This document shows positions 1 to 10,094 of a DNA stretch of 14,766 bases, in pieces. The notes beneath the pieces are model-generated. The model was not told where the DNA came from, did no database searches, and was given only the letters and a program-made list of their open reading frames with translations. Location of the stretch: positions 1 through 14,766 of the forward strand of contig JBOHDX010000017.1 of assembly GCA_050700835.1 (NCBI GenBank). The letters run 5' to 3'. The number at the start of each line of letters is the position of its first letter. Within the stretch, counting starts at the first letter, position 1. Both the position numbers and the translations under genes were made by a program. This DNA is from JBOHDX01 sp050700835. GTDB lineage: Bacteria; Actinomycetota; Actinomycetes; Propionibacteriales; Nocardioidaceae.

Positions 1-890
1 AGACTGCTCCGCACGATGCGCAACACCTGTGCGGCCAGCTGTCGCTGCGGCCCGTCGGCGCCGCCGTCGAGCACCAGGTCGGTCAGGACCCGCACCAACT
101 GCTCCTCCTGAACCGGGGAGAAATGGCCGTACCGGCTCTTGCGGACGCTGGACATCAGGGCGCCGTAGAACGCGCGGTCCGAGGCCGGGTTCAGCAGCTG
201 GGAGATCACCACGCGGCTGGCGTCCGGGTGCGCGCTGGAGTCGAGGTCGCTGAGACTCTCGACCACGACCGGGTTCTGGGAGTCGATCCCCATGCTCGCG
301 CAGGCAACCACGGCTGGGGTACCGAAGACGGGGTGCGCGAGCATCCGGTTGAGCGCTTCGTACCTCGACATCCAGGCGATGCCGTCGGCGATAAGGCTCT
401 CCAGCAGCCGCCGCTCGGCCAGCACCGTCGCGGTCGACGGCTTCGGCAGGACCACCTGCGGGGTGGTGGCCAGAAACGCCGTCAGCTCGTCCCACTCGTG
501 CCCGCTCACCGACGCACCCGAGGACCCCCTGTCGATGATGTCGGCCAGGTGGTCGTGCCGCACGATGTCCAGTGGCCGGGCCGGCCGCCGAAGCGCTGGC
601 TCGGGGCGCAGCCGCGGCGCGAGGTACCGGTTCAACGTGTCGATCGGCGCAACCAACGAGTCCGCGGGCAGCTCGAGGAGCTCTTCGTACCGCCGGACCG
701 CGGCGTAGGGCACGCCGGCGAGACCGGTCTCCCACCGGGACACGCCGCTGAGGTCGACCGAGGCGGGCCAGCCGCCGCCGTGGAAGGCTGTGGCGAAGTT
801 GCCCTGCTTGCGCAACGCCGGGTCGGCCGCCATCAGCCGGTTGGTACGCAGCACCCATGCCACGAACAGCGGCAGGTGCTCGGCATCCAT
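1..890 (-). CDS. Helix-turn-helix transcriptional regulator, 3' end cut off by the window edge
   Basis: An open frame runs leftward from ATG at 890 through 296 codons to the window edge with no stop, so the C-terminus is missing. Residues about 40-75 hold a Cro/C1-like DNA-binding segment with the hallmark VSRWETG (50-56), followed by a YEELLELP stretch typical of the end of an XRE-type domain. The rest (residues 90-296) is mixed helical sequence with no catalytic motif I recognise, perhaps an effector or dimerisation domain. Codons favour G/C in third position throughout, which supports real coding. No strong ribosome binding site precedes the ATG. It is transcribed away from the MFS-LuxR operon across a 430-bp gap. 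It may therefore regulate that operon or itself, but this is inferred from position only. Confidence 0.75.
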   Translation of the reverse strand, partial: MDAEHLPLFVAWVLRTNRLMAADPALRKQGNFATAFHGGGWPASVDLSGVSRWETGLAGVPYAAVRRYEELLELPADSLVAPIDTLNRYLAPRLRPEPALRRPARPLDIVRHDHLADIIDRGSSGASVSGHEWDELTAFLATTPQVVLPKPSTATVLAERRLLESLIADGIAWMSRYEALNRMLAHPVFGTPAVVACASMGIDSQNPVVVESLSDLDSSAHPDASRVVISQLLNPASDRAFYGALMSSVRKSRYGHFSPVQEEQLVRVLTDLVLDGGADGPQRQLAAQVLRIVRSS

Positions 891-1022
891 GACGAGCCCC
901 GGGCGCGACCGCACCCTCTGCTGCGCGCCCGCGTCTCGAGCCGTCCGATCCCCCCACGGCACCCCCTCGGGCTTCGTGACCTGTGCGGATGCGCTCAGCC
1001 ACCCGCCTGTGCGCATGGTGCT

Positions 1023-1103
1023 ACCTCGGCCACGATCACGCAGGCCTTCGGGTCGAATCTCTGGTCGATCGACCTCGGCCTGGTGGGTCGGCACAGCCGA
1101 GGT
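1023..1103. promoter_or_regulatory. Candidate operator: three copies of ACCTCGGC, one inverted
   Basis: ACCTCGGC occurs at 1023-1030 and 1072-1079 in direct orientation. Its exact reverse complement GCCGAGGT is at 1096-1103. The last two form a perfect 8-bp inverted repeat with a 16-bp spacer. Clustering inside a divergent promoter region suggests a binding site for one of the neighbouring regulators (HTH at 1-890 or LuxR ATPase at 2644-5658). This is inferred from sequence symmetry alone. Confidence 0.3.
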
Positions 1104-1209
1104 GGGTCGCCGTCCTCCGCGCAGCCCCGCCCGCACTCACGCACGGCAACCAGACCCTCACACCTGGTGACGCCTTCTCTTGCGCCCAGCGCGAGCCCCC
1201 GCAAGAACG

Positions 1210-1237
1210 TGAGTCTCCCCGCCGATCTGAGTCTCCC
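1210..1237. repeat. Short direct repeat TGAGTCTCCC, two copies
   Basis: TGAGTCTCCC is found at 1210-1219 and again at 1228-1237, 18 bp start to start, about 85 to 110 bp ahead of the MFS start codon. Location and spacing fit an activator site, since LuxR-family proteins often bind paired half-sites. Chance repetition is possible. Confidence 0.25.
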
Positions 1238-1320
1238 AGCGCCCACGGTTAAGGCGTCTGCCCGATGCCCGACCCGCGGCTTAGACCGAATCTGGAACCA
1301 CCTCCAGAAGGGCGATACCG

Positions 1321-2631
1321 ATGACCGACCCCACCTCGTGTACGACGGGAACCATCCGTTCCGCGCTCGGCTACCCACGGTTCCGCAGGCTGCTCGGCGC
1401 CCTCGCCGTCTCCCAGGCCGGCGACTGGCTCTACAACGTGGCCCTGCTGGCGCTCGTGTTCGAGCGCACTCACTCCGCCACGTGGCTGTCGGTCACCACG
1501 GCAGCTCGGCTGCTGCCGATGGTGCTGCTGGGTCCGGTGGCGGGTGTGATCACCGACCGCTTCGACCGGCGCCGCCTGATGATCGGATCCGACGTCATCC
1601 GGGTCGCCCTGATGCTGGCGCTGGCGGCCGTCGGCTGGTGGACCATGCCGATCGCGCTGGCTCCGCTGCTGGCCGCGGCCGCCACCGGCGCCGCAAGCGT
1701 CTATCCGTCCTGCGTCGGTGCCATCACCCCCCGGCTCGTCGACGATGCCGACCTCCCAGGCGCCAACGCCGCTCGTTCGGCCACCCAGATGCTGTGCATC
1801 GTCGTCGGCCCCGGCATCGGCGCCGCACTGCTGTTCCTGCTGTCGCCCGCAGGGGCGATCGTGGCCAACGCAGCAACGTTCGCCGCGTCGGCCGTACTGG
1901 TGGCGCTGATCCCGACCAGCGACGCGTTCCACCCTGAGCGCGGGACGTCCGGGACGCTGGACGACGGCGTGTGGTCGCAGCTGCGCGCTGGAGCCGCGGC
2001 GCTTCGAAGGCAGCGGCTGGTGATGCGCTGCGTACGCGCCGATGTCCTGTGCAGCGTCGTGTACGGCGCCAACACCGTCTTGTTGCTCCTGCTGGCCCGC
2101 CACCTGGGCGACGGTGCGCAGGGGTACGGCTACTTGATGGCCGGGGCGGGCGCCGGCGGAGTCCTCGGGACGGCGTTGTCGGCTCGGCTGGCCGGGGCAC
2201 ACCGCCTCCCGCTGGTACTGGCTGGCTGCCTTGCTCTCGTCGGGCTGCCCGGACTCGGCTTCGCGGTCGCGGACTCCCTGTGGTTGGCGATGCTGTGCGC
2301 GGTGCTCGGTGGGGCCGGGGCGATCCTCGTCGAGGTGGTCGCGGACACGTTGCTGCAGCGCGAGGTGGACGACTCGCTGCTCGGGCGGGTGTACAGCTGG
2401 GCGTTCTCGGTCTCCATCGGCGGCATCTGCGCCGGTGCGATCGTGGCGGGACCGCTGGTCGCGCTTGTCGGCCTGCAAGCCGCGTTCGTCCTCATCGCCG
2501 CAGCCGTCACCGGGTACGCCGGCGTCGTGCTCCTCGGCGCACGCGAGCACGGCGCCACCCCGGCCCACGGCGTGGCAGCGATGCCAACGGCACCCGCCGT
2601 CGCGACCCAGGTCGCCGGAAACGCCGCGTGA
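1321..2631 (+). CDS. Major facilitator superfamily transporter, probable exporter (MFS_3/EntS-like)
   Basis: This is a 436-residue integral membrane protein with many hydrophobic segments, consistent with the 10-12 helices of the superfamily. The diagnostic loop 2-3 motif is present as GVITDRFDRRR (about residues 74-84), with the D-R and R-R-R residues of MFS motif A. The N-terminal SQAGDWLYNVALLALV resembles the first helix of the enterobactin-exporter-like MFS_3 group, so export of a small molecule by proton antiport is the likely role. The substrate cannot be read from sequence. ATG at 1321 is preceded by AGAAGGG with 8-nt spacing. The stop lies 12 bp before the LuxR-type regulator, so the two genes are probably co-transcribed. 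The C-terminal tail is Ala/Pro/Val-rich and probably disordered. Confidence 0.85.
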   Translation: MTDPTSCTTGTIRSALGYPRFRRLLGALAVSQAGDWLYNVALLALVFERTHSATWLSVTTAARLLPMVLLGPVAGVITDRFDRRRLMIGSDVIRVALMLALAAVGWWTMPIALAPLLAAAATGAASVYPSCVGAITPRLVDDADLPGANAARSATQMLCIVVGPGIGAALLFLLSPAGAIVANAATFAASAVLVALIPTSDAFHPERGTSGTLDDGVWSQLRAGAAALRRQRLVMRCVRADVLCSVVYGANTVLLLLLARHLGDGAQGYGYLMAGAGAGGVLGTALSARLAGAHRLPLVLAGCLALVGLPGLGFAVADSLWLAMLCAVLGGAGAILVEVVADTLLQREVDDSLLGRVYSWAFSVSIGGICAGAIVAGPLVALVGLQAAFVLIAAAVTGYAGVVLLGAREHGATPAHGVAAMPTAPAVATQVAGNAA

Positions 2632-2643
2632 GTCCGGTTTGCT

Positions 2644-5600
2644 GTGGCAACATCACCAGACGTGGGTGCCAGCGTGGTCAGCCCCGTGTTCGTCGGTCGC
2701 CGCAAGGAGCAAGAGGCTCTGAGGGCGGCGCTGGAGTCCACCCGCGGTGGCGAACCCAGTTTCGTCGTCATCGGCGGCGAGGCCGGAGTCGGCAAGACCC
2801 GCCTGGTCCAGGAAGCGCTGACCCACGACACCGACTCCGGCTTCGCCGTGCTCGTCGGCCAGTCCGTTGAGCTCGGCTCCGACGGTCTGCCTCTCGCACC
2901 GGTCATCGGAGCCCTCCGTGCGCTCGTTCGGCAGACCCAGCCCGAGGACCTGCCGGCGCTGCTGGGCCCAGCCCTGCGCGGCCTGGCCAGGCTGCTGCCC
3001 GAGCTCGCCGAGGTGTCAGGCGACGTGGCGCTCGCGCCTGCCGACCCGCTCGGTGAGGTGGTGCAACCGGCCCAGATGCTGGAGCTGCTACTCGGCGTGC
3101 TCGGACGCCTGAGTGCGACCCGCCCCGTCCTGCTGGTGCTCGAGGACCTCCACTGGGCAGACCGCTCCACTCTGCAGCTGCTGGCCTACCTCATGCGGAC
3201 GTTGCGCGGTGTCCGGGTCATGTTGGTGCTGACGTACCGGTCGGACGAGATGCACCGTTCACACCCCCTGCGCCCATTGCTGTCGGAGTGGGACCGGGTC
3301 CGGTCCGTGCAGCGGCTCGAGCTGCCGCGGTTCGCCCGGGCCGAGGTGCGCGAGCAGCTCGAGGCGATCCTCGGACCGGCCACCGACGCGGACGTGGTCG
3401 ACACGGTCTTCGAGCGCTCCGGGGGCAACGCGTTCCTCGTCGAGGAGATCGTCGAGCTGGTGAGACGCGGCGGTGACCTCGATGACCTGCCACCTTCCCT
3501 GCGCCAGGTACTCATGGCCCGCATCGATGCCCTCGACCAGGACGCGCAACGGCTGCTGCGGACCGCCTCGGTCGCCGGCCGCCAGGTGTCCGACCCGCTG
3601 TTGAGCGCGGTCTGCGGGCTGGACGAGCTCGCCTTGTCGGAGGCGCTGCGCCAGGTCGTGGAGAACCACTGGCTCGTCGTCGACGACGGCATCGGCGGCT
3701 ATGCCTTCCGGCACGCACTGGTGCGGGACGCGTTGTACGAGGACATGCTCCCCCGCGAGCGGATCAGACTGCACGAGACCTACGCGGGTGCGTTGGAGGC
3801 CGATCCGCAGGTGCTGGGCCCGAGCGCAGCACCTGCCGCCCTGGCGTACCACTGCTACGCGTCCTTGGACCTGCCGCGGGCCCTGTCGGCCTCGGTCGAG
3901 GCGGCGGAGTACGCCCATCGCAGCTTCGCGCCCGCCGAGGCCCTGCTGCATCTCGAACGCGTGCTGGAGCTGTGGCCGCGGGTGCCGGATGCCGAAAGCC
4001 GCGCCGGCCTAAGCCAGCTCGAGGTGGCTCGCCGGGCCGCCGATGCCGCGTACCGTTCGGGCCAGCTCGACCGGGCCTTGTCGCTGCTCGACGAGGCCCT
4101 CGCCGAGCACCTGCCAGGTGAGGACGACATCACTCACGCCCTCATGCTGGTGAGCCGCGCGTCCTATCTGCGCGACCTCAGTCGTGACCTCGACGGCATC
4201 AAGGTGCTCGAGGAGGCGCTGACGCTGCTGCCCGAGGGCGACACGCTGGAGGCGCATGCGGTTGTGCTGGCTGCGTTGGCGAACGCCTACCAGCGGCTGT
4301 CCTACATGAGTGACGCGTCGCGGCTCGCGCTCCCTGCAGTCGCCGCCGCGCAGACCTTAGGACGACCGGACCAGGAGGCGGAGGCGTTGATCACGCTGGG
4401 CGGCACCCAGGTCTACGGCGGCTCGGCCGAGGCGGGCCTGGTCACGTTGCGCGACGGTCTGACGCTGGCGCTGCGCATCGATGCCCCGATGACCGCGCTG
4501 CGGGCGTACGTGAACCTCTCCGACTCGTTGGAGGCGATGGGCCGTCACGCGGACGCCGCCGAGGTGGCGGCCACCGGCAACGAGCTCGCCGTGCGGACCG
4601 GCCTCACCCAGATCTACGGCGCCTACCTCACCGGAAACCGGGTCGAGTCGCTGATGCATCTGGGCCGCTGGGACGACGTCGACCGGATGCTCGCGGAGGC
4701 GCTGGAGGGCCGACCGGTCAGCATCTTCGCCGGGACGTTGTACGAGATCCAGGCCGAGCTCGCCGTGATGCGCGGTCGCTACGACCAGGTGTCGACGGCA
4801 CTGGCGCAGGCGCGACGGGCGATGGGTCACAACGTCGGCGCGCAGTACCTCCTGCCGCTGGCGTTCGTCGACGGGGCTCTTCAGCTGTCACGGGGGGACC
4901 AGGCGGCCGCGGCCAGTGCCGTGGAGCACGCCCTCGTCGACGACGCGGCGGCCGCGTTCGACACCCGCTACTCGTGGCCGCTCGTCTGGCTCGGATGGCG
5001 CAGCTGTGCCGAGGCGGTCACGTTCGGTGCTGCCGCCGGAGCCGGCCAGGACGTTCCTGACTCGACCCGCGAGCTGCTGGATCGGCTGCTGGAGGAGCTG
5101 GCGGAGTCGAACCCGCCGTGCGCCGGCTTCGCCGCCATGGCACGAGGAGAGCGAGCCCGCGCCGAGGGACGGACCGACGTCGGAGCCTGGGAGGACGCGG
5201 TGCAGCGCTGGCGCGATATCGGCGAGCGCTACTACCTGGCGTACGCGCTGCTCCGTCAGGCCGAGGCGGAATGGGCGGACGGCCTGCGCGGTGAGGCCAC
5301 CGCACATCTGTCCGAGGCCCGCGCGGTGGCCACGGGCCTCGGCGCCCTTGAGGTGCGCGACAGCGTGGATGCCTTGGCTCGCGCGGCACGCATCAACCTC
5401 GACCAGTCGTCCGACGGCCAGGGGGAGACGGCTTCGCCCCTGCCGGCGCCACCGGGCAGCCCGCTGGACCGGCTGGGTCTGACGGGCCGGGAGCAGGAGG
5501 TGCTCGCCCTGCTGGCCGACGGCCAGTCCAACAAGGACATCGCACGCGCCCTGTTCATCAGCCCCAAGACCGCCAGCGTGCACGTGTCGAACATCCTCGC

Positions 5601-5658
5601 CAAGCTCGGCGTGTCCACCCGGGGGCAGGCGGCCGCGTTGGCTCACCGCCTGGCGTGA
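2644..5658 (+). CDS. LuxR-family transcriptional regulator with N-terminal AAA-type ATPase (LAL/MalT-like)
   Basis: This 1004-residue protein has the full LAL architecture. An ATPase domain begins with FVGRRKEQEAL, followed by Walker A GGEAGVGKT (44-52) and Walker B VLLVLEDLHWAD (162-173). A long helical, TPR-like alanine/leucine-rich middle (about 370-920) follows. A C-terminal LuxR-type HTH of about 63 residues (942-1004) contains LTGREQEVLALLADGQSNKDIA. Family members are ATP-dependent transcription activators triggered by an inducer bound in the middle region. The start is uncertain: GTG at 2644 lies 12 bp after the MFS stop but lacks a good ribosome binding site, and GTG codons at 2662, 2674 and 2686 are alternatives nearer the VGR motif. 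Co-transcription with the exporter suggests it controls that transporter or its substrate's pathway (inference). Confidence 0.9.
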   Translation: MATSPDVGASVVSPVFVGRRKEQEALRAALESTRGGEPSFVVIGGEAGVGKTRLVQEALTHDTDSGFAVLVGQSVELGSDGLPLAPVIGALRALVRQTQPEDLPALLGPALRGLARLLPELAEVSGDVALAPADPLGEVVQPAQMLELLLGVLGRLSATRPVLLVLEDLHWADRSTLQLLAYLMRTLRGVRVMLVLTYRSDEMHRSHPLRPLLSEWDRVRSVQRLELPRFARAEVREQLEAILGPATDADVVDTVFERSGGNAFLVEEIVELVRRGGDLDDLPPSLRQVLMARIDALDQDAQRLLRTASVAGRQVSDPLLSAVCGLDELALSEALRQVVENHWLVVDDGIGGYAFRHALVRDALYEDMLPRERIRLHETYAGALEADPQVLGPSAAPAALAYHCYASLDLPRALSASVEAAEYAHRSFAPAEALLHLERVLELWPRVPDAESRAGLSQLEVARRAADAAYRSGQLDRALSLLDEALAEHLPGEDDITHALMLVSRASYLRDLSRDLDGIKVLEEALTLLPEGDTLEAHAVVLAALANAYQRLSYMSDASRLALPAVAAAQTLGRPDQEAEALITLGGTQVYGGSAEAGLVTLRDGLTLALRIDAPMTALRAYVNLSDSLEAMGRHADAAEVAATGNELAVRTGLTQIYGAYLTGNRVESLMHLGRWDDVDRMLAEALEGRPVSIFAGTLYEIQAELAVMRGRYDQVSTALAQARRAMGHNVGAQYLLPLAFVDGALQLSRGDQAAAASAVEHALVDDAAAAFDTRYSWPLVWLGWRSCAEAVTFGAAAGAGQDVPDSTRELLDRLLEELAESNPPCAGFAAMARGERARAEGRTDVGAWEDAVQRWRDIGERYYLAYALLRQAEAEWADGLRGEATAHLSEARAVATGLGALEVRDSVDALARAARINLDQSSDGQGETASPLPAPPGSPLDRLGLTGREQEVLALLADGQSNKDIARALFISPKTASVHVSNILAKLGVSTRGQAAALAHRLA

Positions 5659-5666
5659 CTCGCCCT

Positions 5667-5689
5667 CGGCCCGGGGTCGGTCCGGGTTG
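5667..5689 (+). terminator. Possible terminator hairpin between convergent genes
   Basis: In the 37-bp gap between the LuxR regulator and mmsA stop codons, CGGCCCGG (5667-5674) can pair with CCGGGTTG (5682-5689) around a 7-nt loop, using two G-U pairs. No U-tract follows, so it would be a weak or Rho-assisted stop. Reading leftward the G-U pairs become A-C mismatches, so it fits the plus strand better. Confidence 0.35.
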
Positions 5690-5695
5690 GCCCGG

Positions 5696-7221
<1,526 letters not shown>

Positions 7222-7222
<1 letters not shown>

Positions 7223-8538
7223 CAGCGTCCTTCCGCGACGGCGCGCAGCGCGTCGACGAGCAGGTCGAGGCCCTCCTTGGCTTCGACGTCGGACAGGGTC
7301 ATCGGCGGCGCGAGCCGCAGGCAGTTGCCGTACAGCCCTCCCTTGCCGATGAGCAGTCCCCGATCGCGGGCGGCTTCGAGGACCTCCCCGGCGGCGGCGG
7401 GGTCGGGGGTCTTCGTGCCCGGCTCGACCAGCTCGACGCCGATCATGAGGCCCTTGCCTCGCACCTCACCGACCAGCTCCAGTCCCGCCGTGGCCTCGCG
7501 TAGGCCCCCCAGCAGCATCACCCCCAACACCGCGGCCCTCGACTGCAGGTCGCGATCCAGGACGTACGCGAGCGTCGCCTTGGCCGCCGCGGTCGACAGG
7601 GGGTTGCCCCCGAACGTGGAGATCGAGTTGGCGTTCAGGCAGTCCATGAGGTCACCGCGGGCGACCACTCCGCCGATCGACGCGCCGTTGCCGAGCCCCT
7701 TGGCGAACGTCATGGCGTCGGGGACGACGTCGTGGGCACCGATGCCCCAGAAGTGGCTGCCGGTCCGTCCCCATCCTGTCTGCACCTCATCGGAGACGAA
7801 AAGGATGCCGTACTCATCCAGGACCTGCTGGTAGGCCGCGAAAAGCCCGTCCGGCGGCACGGTGAAGCCTCCTACTCCCTGGATCGGCTCCGCGATCATG
7901 CATGCCACGTCCCCGGCGGTCGTCGTGTCGATCAGGTCACGCAGGTCCTGCACGCAGGCGTCGATGTAGGCCGCGTCGTCGAGGTGGCCGAAGGGGCTGC
8001 GGTAGCGGTAGCCGTTCTGCGCGTACGTCACGTTGACCGGCGTGAGGCTCGAGGCCGACCACCCTCGGTTGCCGGTGATGCCGACGGTGGCGAAGGCCCG
8101 ACCGTGGTAGCTGTTGCGGAGCGCGATGACCTGGTTGCTCCGGCGGTACTGCGTCGCCAGCAGCAGTGCTGCCTCGTTGGCCTCGGTGCCCGAGCCGGTG
8201 AAGAAGACCTTGGCGTCGGGGATGCCCGACAGGCGTGCGATCTGCTCGGCCAGGTCGATCTGGTGCCGGATCAGGTAGAGCGTCGACGTGTGCACGACGC
8301 CGCTGTCCACCTGCTCCTTGATCGCGTCCCTGACCTCCGGCACGTCGTAGCCGAGCATGTTGGTGAGGATCCCGGCGAAGAAGTCGAGATAGGTACGCCC
8401 CTCGCCGTCGGTGACCCGGCAGCCCTGGCCGGACACGATCTCGATCGGCTGGTCGTAGAACAGGCTGAGCCACGCCGGCATCGCGCTGCGGTGCCGGTCT
8501 AGCAGGTCGGCGTGGACGGACGATTCGTGCTGGGTCAT
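7222..8538 (-). CDS. Class III PLP-dependent aminotransferase (probable beta-alanine or 3-aminoisobutyrate type)
   Basis: This 438-residue fold-type I aminotransferase shows GSGTEAN (115-121), the acidic PLP-ring contact in FVSDEVQTGWGRTG (Asp250) and the Schiff-base lysine Lys280 in MTFAKGLGNG. Family members move an omega- or beta-amino group to pyruvate, glyoxylate or 2-oxoglutarate. The gene overlaps mmsA by one base. Its most economical role is therefore to make the malonate or methylmalonate semialdehyde that MmsA consumes, from beta-alanine or 3-aminoisobutyrate (inference). GABA, ornithine or alanine-glyoxylate activity is not excluded. The frame is open further upstream to 8913. The start was set at ATG 8538 because GGAGG lies 6 nt before it and the extra 125 residues are Arg-rich sequence in the opposite register of the oxidase gene, without family similarity. 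Confidence 0.92.
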
Positions 8539-8544
8539 CGGGAG

Positions 8545-8549
8545 CCTCC
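8545..8549 (-). promoter_or_regulatory. Ribosome binding site that fixes the aminotransferase start
   Basis: On the minus strand GGAGG sits 6 nt before ATG 8538, within the 38-bp gap after the oxidase stop codon. This favours 8538 over the longer open frame reaching 8913. Confidence 0.8.
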
Positions 8550-8576
8550 AACAGGCGGTTGCAGTCGATCGGGCTT

Positions 8577-10007
8577 TCAGGAGTCGAAGCCGAGGCCGAG
8601 CCTGTCCATCAGCCGTAGCCACACATTCTGCTTGCCGGCACGGTCGTCGGCACGGGCGAGGGACCATCGGGTCGCCTGGATGCCGGCGTACCGCAGCGGC
8701 TCGGGAGGGAACGGCACCGGCCGGGTACGCACCATCGCCAGCGCGGTGCGCTCCGTCTGCTCCCCGGCCAACAGGTCGAGCACGACCTGTCCGGCGAACC
8801 TCGTGGCCGACACCCCCAGGCCCGTGTAGCCGGCGGCATAAGCGAGCCGCCCTCCGAGCGCGGTGCCGTAGAAGGCGCTGAACCTGGTGCACGTGTCGAT
8901 GACGCCGCCCCACGCGTGCGAGAACACGACGTCGTCCAGCTGCGGGAAGGTCTCGAAGAAGTGCCCGGCGAGCAGCCGGTACGTCGCGTCACGGTCGTCG
9001 TAGGAAGGGTCGATCCGGCTGCCGTAGTGGTAGATCGCGTCGTAGCCACCGAACAGGATCCGGTCGTCTCGGGTCCGTCGGTAGTAGTGGAACCGGTTGC
9101 CACTGTCGCCGATGCCCTCGCGACCCGCCCAGCCGATCCGGTCCAGCTGGTCGCTGCGCAGCGGCTCGGTGACCAGCGCGTAGTCGTACACCGGCACCGT
9201 CAGCCAGCGCAACCGGCGCAGCAGCGACGGGAACGCGTTAGTGGCGAGCACGACCTGGTCGGCGCGAACACTGCCCTGAGTGGTGAGGAGGTCGACCCCG
9301 TCGCCGGCACGGCTCACCCCGGTGACCGCCGTGTGCTCGTGGATCTGCACGCCCAGGTCGAGACACGCCTGCCTCAGGCCCCACGCCAGCCGAGCCGGCT
9401 CCACGAGCACGGTGAGCGGGTCGTACAACGCGGCGAGGTACGTCGGGGAGTCGACCCGGCGGCGTACCTCCTGCTCGTCGAGCAGCTCGCAATCGAGCCC
9501 CATCCCGCGCATCTGCTTCGCCTGCTCGCCCAGCTCCGCGACCTGATGCGGCGCGGTGGCCACGTTGAGCTCGCCGGTACGGTCCAGCCGGCAGTCGATG
9601 GCGTACCGGCGGACTGTCTCGACCAGCTCGTCGAGGTTCGCCCGGCCCAGCTCCAGCAGGCGAGGCATCTCGTCCGGCCACCGGGCGAGGCCGTTGGCGA
9701 AGCCGTGCGTCAGGCTGGGCTCTGCGAACCCGCCGTTGCGGCCGCTGGCCGCCTGGCCGCACTCGAACGCCTCGCACACCACCACGTCGCGATGGGGATC
9801 GCGTTCCTTCGCGAGCAGCGCCGTCCAGAGCCCGGAATAGCCGCCGCCGACCACCGCGAGATCGGCGGTCGTGCTCCCCCGGAGCGCCTGCTGTGGATCC
9901 GGTCGCGCGGTGTCGTCGAGCCAGTACGGGACGCGGGCTGTCGTGCGCAGCGAGTCGTCGACCAGCGAGTCCGCCGGGCGCACCCGTCCGCGTCCCGCTG
10001 TCCGCAC
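8577..10007 (-). CDS. FAD-dependent amine oxidase/oxidoreductase, DAO family (PuuB/OrdL-like), copy 1
   Basis: This 476-residue protein carries an N-terminal Rossmann dinucleotide fold with LAVVGGGYSGLWTA (GGGYSG at 54-59), then the AASGRNGG motif (86-93) that marks gamma-glutamylputrescine oxidase-like enzymes. A C-terminal FAD-contact segment AAGYTGLGVSATRFAGQ matches the YSGHGV...HLAGR region of PuuB. Relatives use O2 to oxidise primary or secondary amines to aldehyde or imine, releasing H2O2. It is the first gene of an operon with the aminotransferase (38-bp gap) and mmsA, so it probably performs an early step feeding a beta-amino acid or aldehyde to them. The start codon is GTG at 10007, supported by GGAGG 8 nt upstream. 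About 45 residues precede the Rossmann fold. Substrate is unknown; polyamine derivatives or N-methylated amino acids are candidates. Confidence 0.88.
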   Translation of the reverse strand: MRTAGRGRVRPADSLVDDSLRTTARVPYWLDDTARPDPQQALRGSTTADLAVVGGGYSGLWTALLAKERDPHRDVVVCEAFECGQAASGRNGGFAEPSLTHGFANGLARWPDEMPRLLELGRANLDELVETVRRYAIDCRLDRTGELNVATAPHQVAELGEQAKQMRGMGLDCELLDEQEVRRRVDSPTYLAALYDPLTVLVEPARLAWGLRQACLDLGVQIHEHTAVTGVSRAGDGVDLLTTQGSVRADQVVLATNAFPSLLRRLRWLTVPVYDYALVTEPLRSDQLDRIGWAGREGIGDSGNRFHYYRRTRDDRILFGGYDAIYHYGSRIDPSYDDRDATYRLLAGHFFETFPQLDDVVFSHAWGGVIDTCTRFSAFYGTALGGRLAYAAGYTGLGVSATRFAGQVVLDLLAGEQTERTALAMVRTRPVPFPPEPLRYAGIQATRWSLARADDRAGKQNVWLRLMDRLGLGFDS

Positions 10008-10015
10008 CGCGAAGA

Positions 10016-10020
10016 CCTCC
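10016..10020 (-). promoter_or_regulatory. Ribosome binding site for the first oxidase gene
   Basis: GGAGG on the minus strand, 8 nt before the GTG at 10007, supports this non-ATG start and the N-terminal extension it implies. Confidence 0.75.
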
Positions 10021-10064
10021 TCGACGACAACGGGCCAGCCGTCGGGGTTGGCCTCCTAGTACGG

Positions 10065-10093
10065 ATCGTGTCAGAGTGAGCCGTGCTCTACAA
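10065..10093 (-). promoter_or_regulatory. Candidate promoter of the oxidase-aminotransferase-mmsA operon
   Basis: Read on the minus strand, a -35-like TTGTAG (10088-10093) is followed after 17 bp by a -10-like CACGAT (10065-10070). This gives a leader of roughly 50 nt before the GTG. The match to consensus is moderate. A GGATTCC box (10095-10107) touches the -35, as expected for a regulated promoter. Confidence 0.35.
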
Positions 10094-10094
10094 G

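Larger units (their letters stand above)
891..1320. promoter_or_regulatory. Divergent intergenic region between the HTH regulator and the MFS gene
   Basis: No convincing gene lies in these 430 bases. The open frames across it are low-complexity, arginine- or alanine-rich shadows. It must hold the promoters for both flanking genes, although I see no clear consensus -35/-10 pair. It contains a three-copy ACCTCGGC motif and a pair of TGAGTCTCCC direct repeats, listed separately. The MFS start at 1321 is preceded by a Shine-Dalgarno-like AGAAGGG at 1306-1312, 8 nt away. Confidence 0.5.

Noticed and set aside
123..1937. 604-codon open frame on the plus strand
   Set aside because: It overlaps the HTH gene on the opposite strand and the MFS gene in another frame. 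The translation is Arg/Pro/His-rich with no family motif, as expected for a shadow frame in GC-rich DNA.
8539..8913. 125-residue N-terminal extension of the aminotransferase frame
   Set aside because: It lies inside the oxidase coding sequence, is Arg-rich and without similarity to the family. A GGAGG site instead fixes ATG 8538.
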